A stretch of 64,000 nt of DNA, taken from Methylobacterium sp. C25. Lineage in GTDB: Bacteria > Pseudomonadota > Alphaproteobacteria > Rhizobiales > Beijerinckiaceae. Made by a program: the position numbers and the translations under genes. The DNA lies in the NCBI RefSeq assembly GCF_021352225.1, contig NZ_JAAUVI010000004.1:186001-250000 (forward strand), in the 5' to 3' direction. Position 1 is the stretch's first letter; each line of letters starts with the position of its first letter. Under the pieces are notes generated by a model. The model did not search any database, was not told the DNA's origin, and worked only from the letters and a program-made list of their open reading frames with translations. Positions 61,942-64,000 of this stretch are shown here, piece after piece.

Positions 61942-62657
61942 CAGCGAAGGTCTCCTCGGTTCTTGTGTCCGCGCGCCATCAGCGCTGCATCGATGCGCTC
62001 GCGCAAGTCGCGCGCCCTGGCCCGAGAGGCGCCGTCCTTGAACAGGGCCGAGATCAGCGCCACGCCGTCGGCGCCGGCCGCGATCACCTCGGCGACGTTG
62101 CCCGCGTCGATCCCGGCGATGGCCCCGAGCGGCAGGCTCGGACCGCGGGCGAGTCGTCCGCGGACGACGAGGCGCTGCAGCCCGTCGAGGCCGACCGGTA
62201 GATCGGGATTGTCCTTGCTCGTCGTGGCGAAGACGCCTCCGATGCAGGCATAGTCCACCGGCAGCCGGTACAGCTCGTCGGCCTGCGCCCCGGTCTTGAC
62301 CGTGAGCCCGATGATGGCGGCGGGCCCGAGCAGGCGGCGGGCCTCCTCCGGGTGCAGGTCGCCCTGGCCGAGATGCACGCCCTCGGCACCCGCCGCGAGA
62401 GCCAGGTCGACGCGGTCGTTGACCAGCAACGGCACATGGCCCTCCACCGCCGCCTGGACCGCGCGGATGCGGGCGAGCGCGGCGCGGGCGCTGTCCATGT
62501 CCTTGTCCCGGTACTGCAGCAGCGTACAGCCGCCGGCGACGGCCTCCGATGCCAGCTCCGCGAGCCGGCTGGCATCGCCACCGAGCACACCCACGTCGAG
62601 GAGCCCGTAAAGGCGCAGGTCGACCGCATTGAGCCGGCCCGTACCGCGCTCCGCCAT
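61941..62657 (-). CDS. thiE: Thiamine-phosphate synthase
   Basis: It joins HMP-PP and thiazole phosphate to give thiamine phosphate. The 238-aa TIM-barrel has LLQYRDKDMDSARAALARIR, PLLVNDRVDLALAAGAEGVH, LGQGDLHPEEARRLLG and the phosphate-binding GAIAGIDAGNVAEVIAAGAD. ATG 62657 is used; 62666 is equally possible. Overlap with thiD shows an operon. No TPP riboswitch was seen upstream. Confidence 0.94.
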   Translation of the reverse strand: MAERGTGRLNAVDLRLYGLLDVGVLGGDASRLAELASEAVAGGCTLLQYRDKDMDSARAALARIRAVQAAVEGHVPLLVNDRVDLALAAGAEGVHLGQGDLHPEEARRLLGPAAIIGLTVKTGAQADELYRLPVDYACIGGVFATTSKDNPDLPVGLDGLQRLVVRGRLARGPSLPLGAIAGIDAGNVAEVIAAGADGVALISALFKDGASRARARDLRERIDAALMARGHKNRGDLR

Positions 62658-62844
62658 GCCCGCCATCGTGCCGCTCACCCGAACCTCCCCATCCCGACCT
62701 CGACCCGCGCTGCTTGTCGCGCCGCCCGCCCCCGGGTGGCAAGCCTCGCATCCACGCGCAATCGGAAACCGGACGTTGACGAGGAAGCGGACCCGTCCGC
62801 TATAGCGGTGGCGTTTAAAGAGATCCGCGGGAGAGACTGACGCG

Positions 62845-63876
62845 ATGACGACGGCGGAGACGATCCGGGCCGCCTCACAAGGCGCGGAGGTGCGCGCCGC
62901 CGCGCCATCCTCGGCCGGTGCGTCCTCCGTCGGCCTCGTCGCGGTCATCCTCGCCGCCACCGACGGCGAGCCCCGCGCACTCACGGTGCCCGTCCCCGGC
63001 CAGGCCAAGGGCCGCGAGACCGGCCTGCCCTCCGGCCCCCTGGTCTCCGAGCACCCGACGCTGGAGCGCGGCCTGCGCGCCTGGGTCGAGCGTCAGACGC
63101 AAGCGCGGCTCGGCTATGTCGAGCAGCTCTACACCTTCGGCGACCGCGACCGGAAGGCAGCCGGGCCCGGATCCGACGCCGTCCACCTGCTCTCGGTCGC
63201 CTATCTCGCCCTGACCCGCGAGGCGCGGGCTACCGGCGAGACCGCCCCCGATCTCGAGCCGACCTGGCGCAACTGGTACCGCTTCCTGCCCTGGGAGGAT
63301 TTTCGCGAGGGCCGGCCGCCGGCTCTCTCCGAGATCGAGCCGCGGCTCGCCGCCTGGATCGCCCAGGGCTCGGACACCAAGCTGCGGCGCCAGCGCGAGG
63401 ACCGCGTCGGCCTCAATTTCGGGGGCACCTGGAACGAGGAGCGGGTGCTCGAGCGCTACGAATTGCTGTTTGAGGCCGGGCTGATCCCGGAGGCCAGGGG
63501 TCAGGGCGGCACCGCCGATCCTGCCGATCACGCCGTGACTGGCCAGCCGATGGCCCTCGACCACCGCCGCGTGCTCGCCACCGCGATCGGGCGCCTGCGC
63601 GGCAAGATCAAGTATCGTCCTGTCGTGTTCGAGCTGATGCCGCCTGCCTTCACGCTGCTGCAGCTCCAGCGCACGGTGGAGGCGCTCTCGGGCATCCGCC
63701 TGCACAAGCAGAACTTTCGTCGGCTCGTAGCTCAGCAGGGATTGGTGGAGGAGACCGACGGCATCACCAGCGGCGCCACCGGACGGCCGGCGAAGCTGGT
63801 GCGCTTCCGTCGGGAGGTACTGCTGGAGCGTCCGGCGCCGGGCGTCCGCCTGACGCGGTCGCGCCGGTCCGTCTGA
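62845..63876 (+). CDS. nadQ: NadQ-like NUDIX-related transcriptional regulator
   Basis: A 343-aa regulator of the COG4111/NadQ group, which controls NAD synthesis genes in alphaproteobacteria. Residues about 26-190 are NUDIX-like (VGLVAVILAATDGEPRALTV, LGYVEQLYTFGDRDR, YLALTREAR), without an intact catalytic Nudix box. Residues about 235-325 form a winged HTH (LRGKIKYRPVVFELMPPAFT, LQRTVEALSGIRLHKQNFRR). The ATG has GGGAGAGA upstream. nad genes are not in the window. Confidence 0.88.
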   Translation: MTTAETIRAASQGAEVRAAAPSSAGASSVGLVAVILAATDGEPRALTVPVPGQAKGRETGLPSGPLVSEHPTLERGLRAWVERQTQARLGYVEQLYTFGDRDRKAAGPGSDAVHLLSVAYLALTREARATGETAPDLEPTWRNWYRFLPWEDFREGRPPALSEIEPRLAAWIAQGSDTKLRRQREDRVGLNFGGTWNEERVLERYELLFEAGLIPEARGQGGTADPADHAVTGQPMALDHRRVLATAIGRLRGKIKYRPVVFELMPPAFTLLQLQRTVEALSGIRLHKQNFRRLVAQQGLVEETDGITSGATGRPAKLVRFRREVLLERPAPGVRLTRSRRSV

Positions 63877-63883
63877 AGCCGGC

Positions 63884-64000
63884 TCAGCCGTCCTTTTTGC
63901 GCGAGGCACGGGCCTTCTTGGGGGGGCCCGCTTCGACGGGCACCGACTGCAGCACCGGATCGGATGCCACCACGGCGACGGTCTTGCGACGTTGCTGACC
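63884..64000 (-). CDS. C-terminal fragment of a basic protein
   Basis: The last 38 codons of a minus-strand gene that enters from the right. The end is rich in Lys/Arg/Pro (SVPVEAGPPKKARASRKKDG). Its stop is 7 bp from the nadQ stop. The family cannot be recognised from this piece. Confidence 0.55.
   Translation of the reverse strand, partial: GQQRRKTVAVVASDPVLQSVPVEAGPPKKARASRKKDG

Noticed and set aside
62658..62844. TPP riboswitch before thiE-thiD
   Set aside because: I looked for the conserved CUGAGA and GGAUAAUGCC-like boxes and did not find them in this short gap.

Overview
The window is 64 kb of GC-rich bacterial chromosome with short intergenic gaps and many overlapping start/stop codons. 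Gene content and order point to an alphaproteobacterium of the Hyphomicrobiales. Supporting evidence includes a tmk-holB-metG-tatD-MBL operon behind a D,D-carboxypeptidase gene, CobF, a NadQ-type regulator, DUF3126, PAS_5 and PilZ proteins, BTLCP proteases and CtrA-type TTAA-N7-TTAA boxes. A carotenoid desaturase and the protein style suggest Methylobacterium/Methylorubrum; this genus call is an inference. I saw no rRNA, tRNA, CRISPR array, prophage or insertion sequence.

Layout. 1-9.8 kb: end of a phytoene-desaturase-type gene, a SpoU RNA methyltransferase, a MaoC hydratase, small secreted proteins, a CDF-type membrane domain coupled to a metallophosphoesterase, CobF, a periplasmic ClpP-like protein, a PAS protein, and a small ParA/ribbon-helix-helix pair behind a CtrA box and repeats. 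10-23 kb: RlpA, an RND permease with its adaptor, a D,D-carboxypeptidase, then the tmk-holB-metG-tatD-MBL operon. 23-32.6 kb: truncated haemoglobin overlapping a GDSL esterase, a LysR regulator, flavoenzymes, a secreted caspase-like protein, and a MocR regulator facing an EamA exporter and a 39-aa membrane peptide across a shared operator. 32.6-41 kb: thrS, a FAD oxidoreductase, yidD, an IscU-like scaffold, folE, hisI, a patatin, a CBS protein and a rhomboid. 41-45 kb: a CtrA-boxed PAS_5, a PilZ protein and two LapG-family (BTLCP) proteases. 45-56 kb: cysE, a BzdR-like regulator, a lytic transglycosylase, a HAD hydrolase, gluconokinase, a membrane alpha/beta hydrolase, a polysaccharide-export lipoprotein and two orphan solute-binding proteins. 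56-64 kb: a likely antisense-Shine-Dalgarno small RNA, a class II photolyase, a ClC channel, DUF1328, an SDR, an XRE-cupin regulator, thiD-thiE and nadQ.

Most of the window is ordinary core chromosome. The signals that deserve a second look are (i) the minus-strand small RNA at 56.1 kb, which has two hairpin loops of CCUCC type, a terminator and a fitting promoter; (ii) two CtrA boxes, one before the ParA/RHH pair and one before the PAS_5-PilZ-BTLCP group, which link cell-cycle control to partition-like positioning and to c-di-GMP/surface proteolysis; (iii) a leftward terminator at 41.1 kb with no gene to end; and (iv) several clean palindromic operators.
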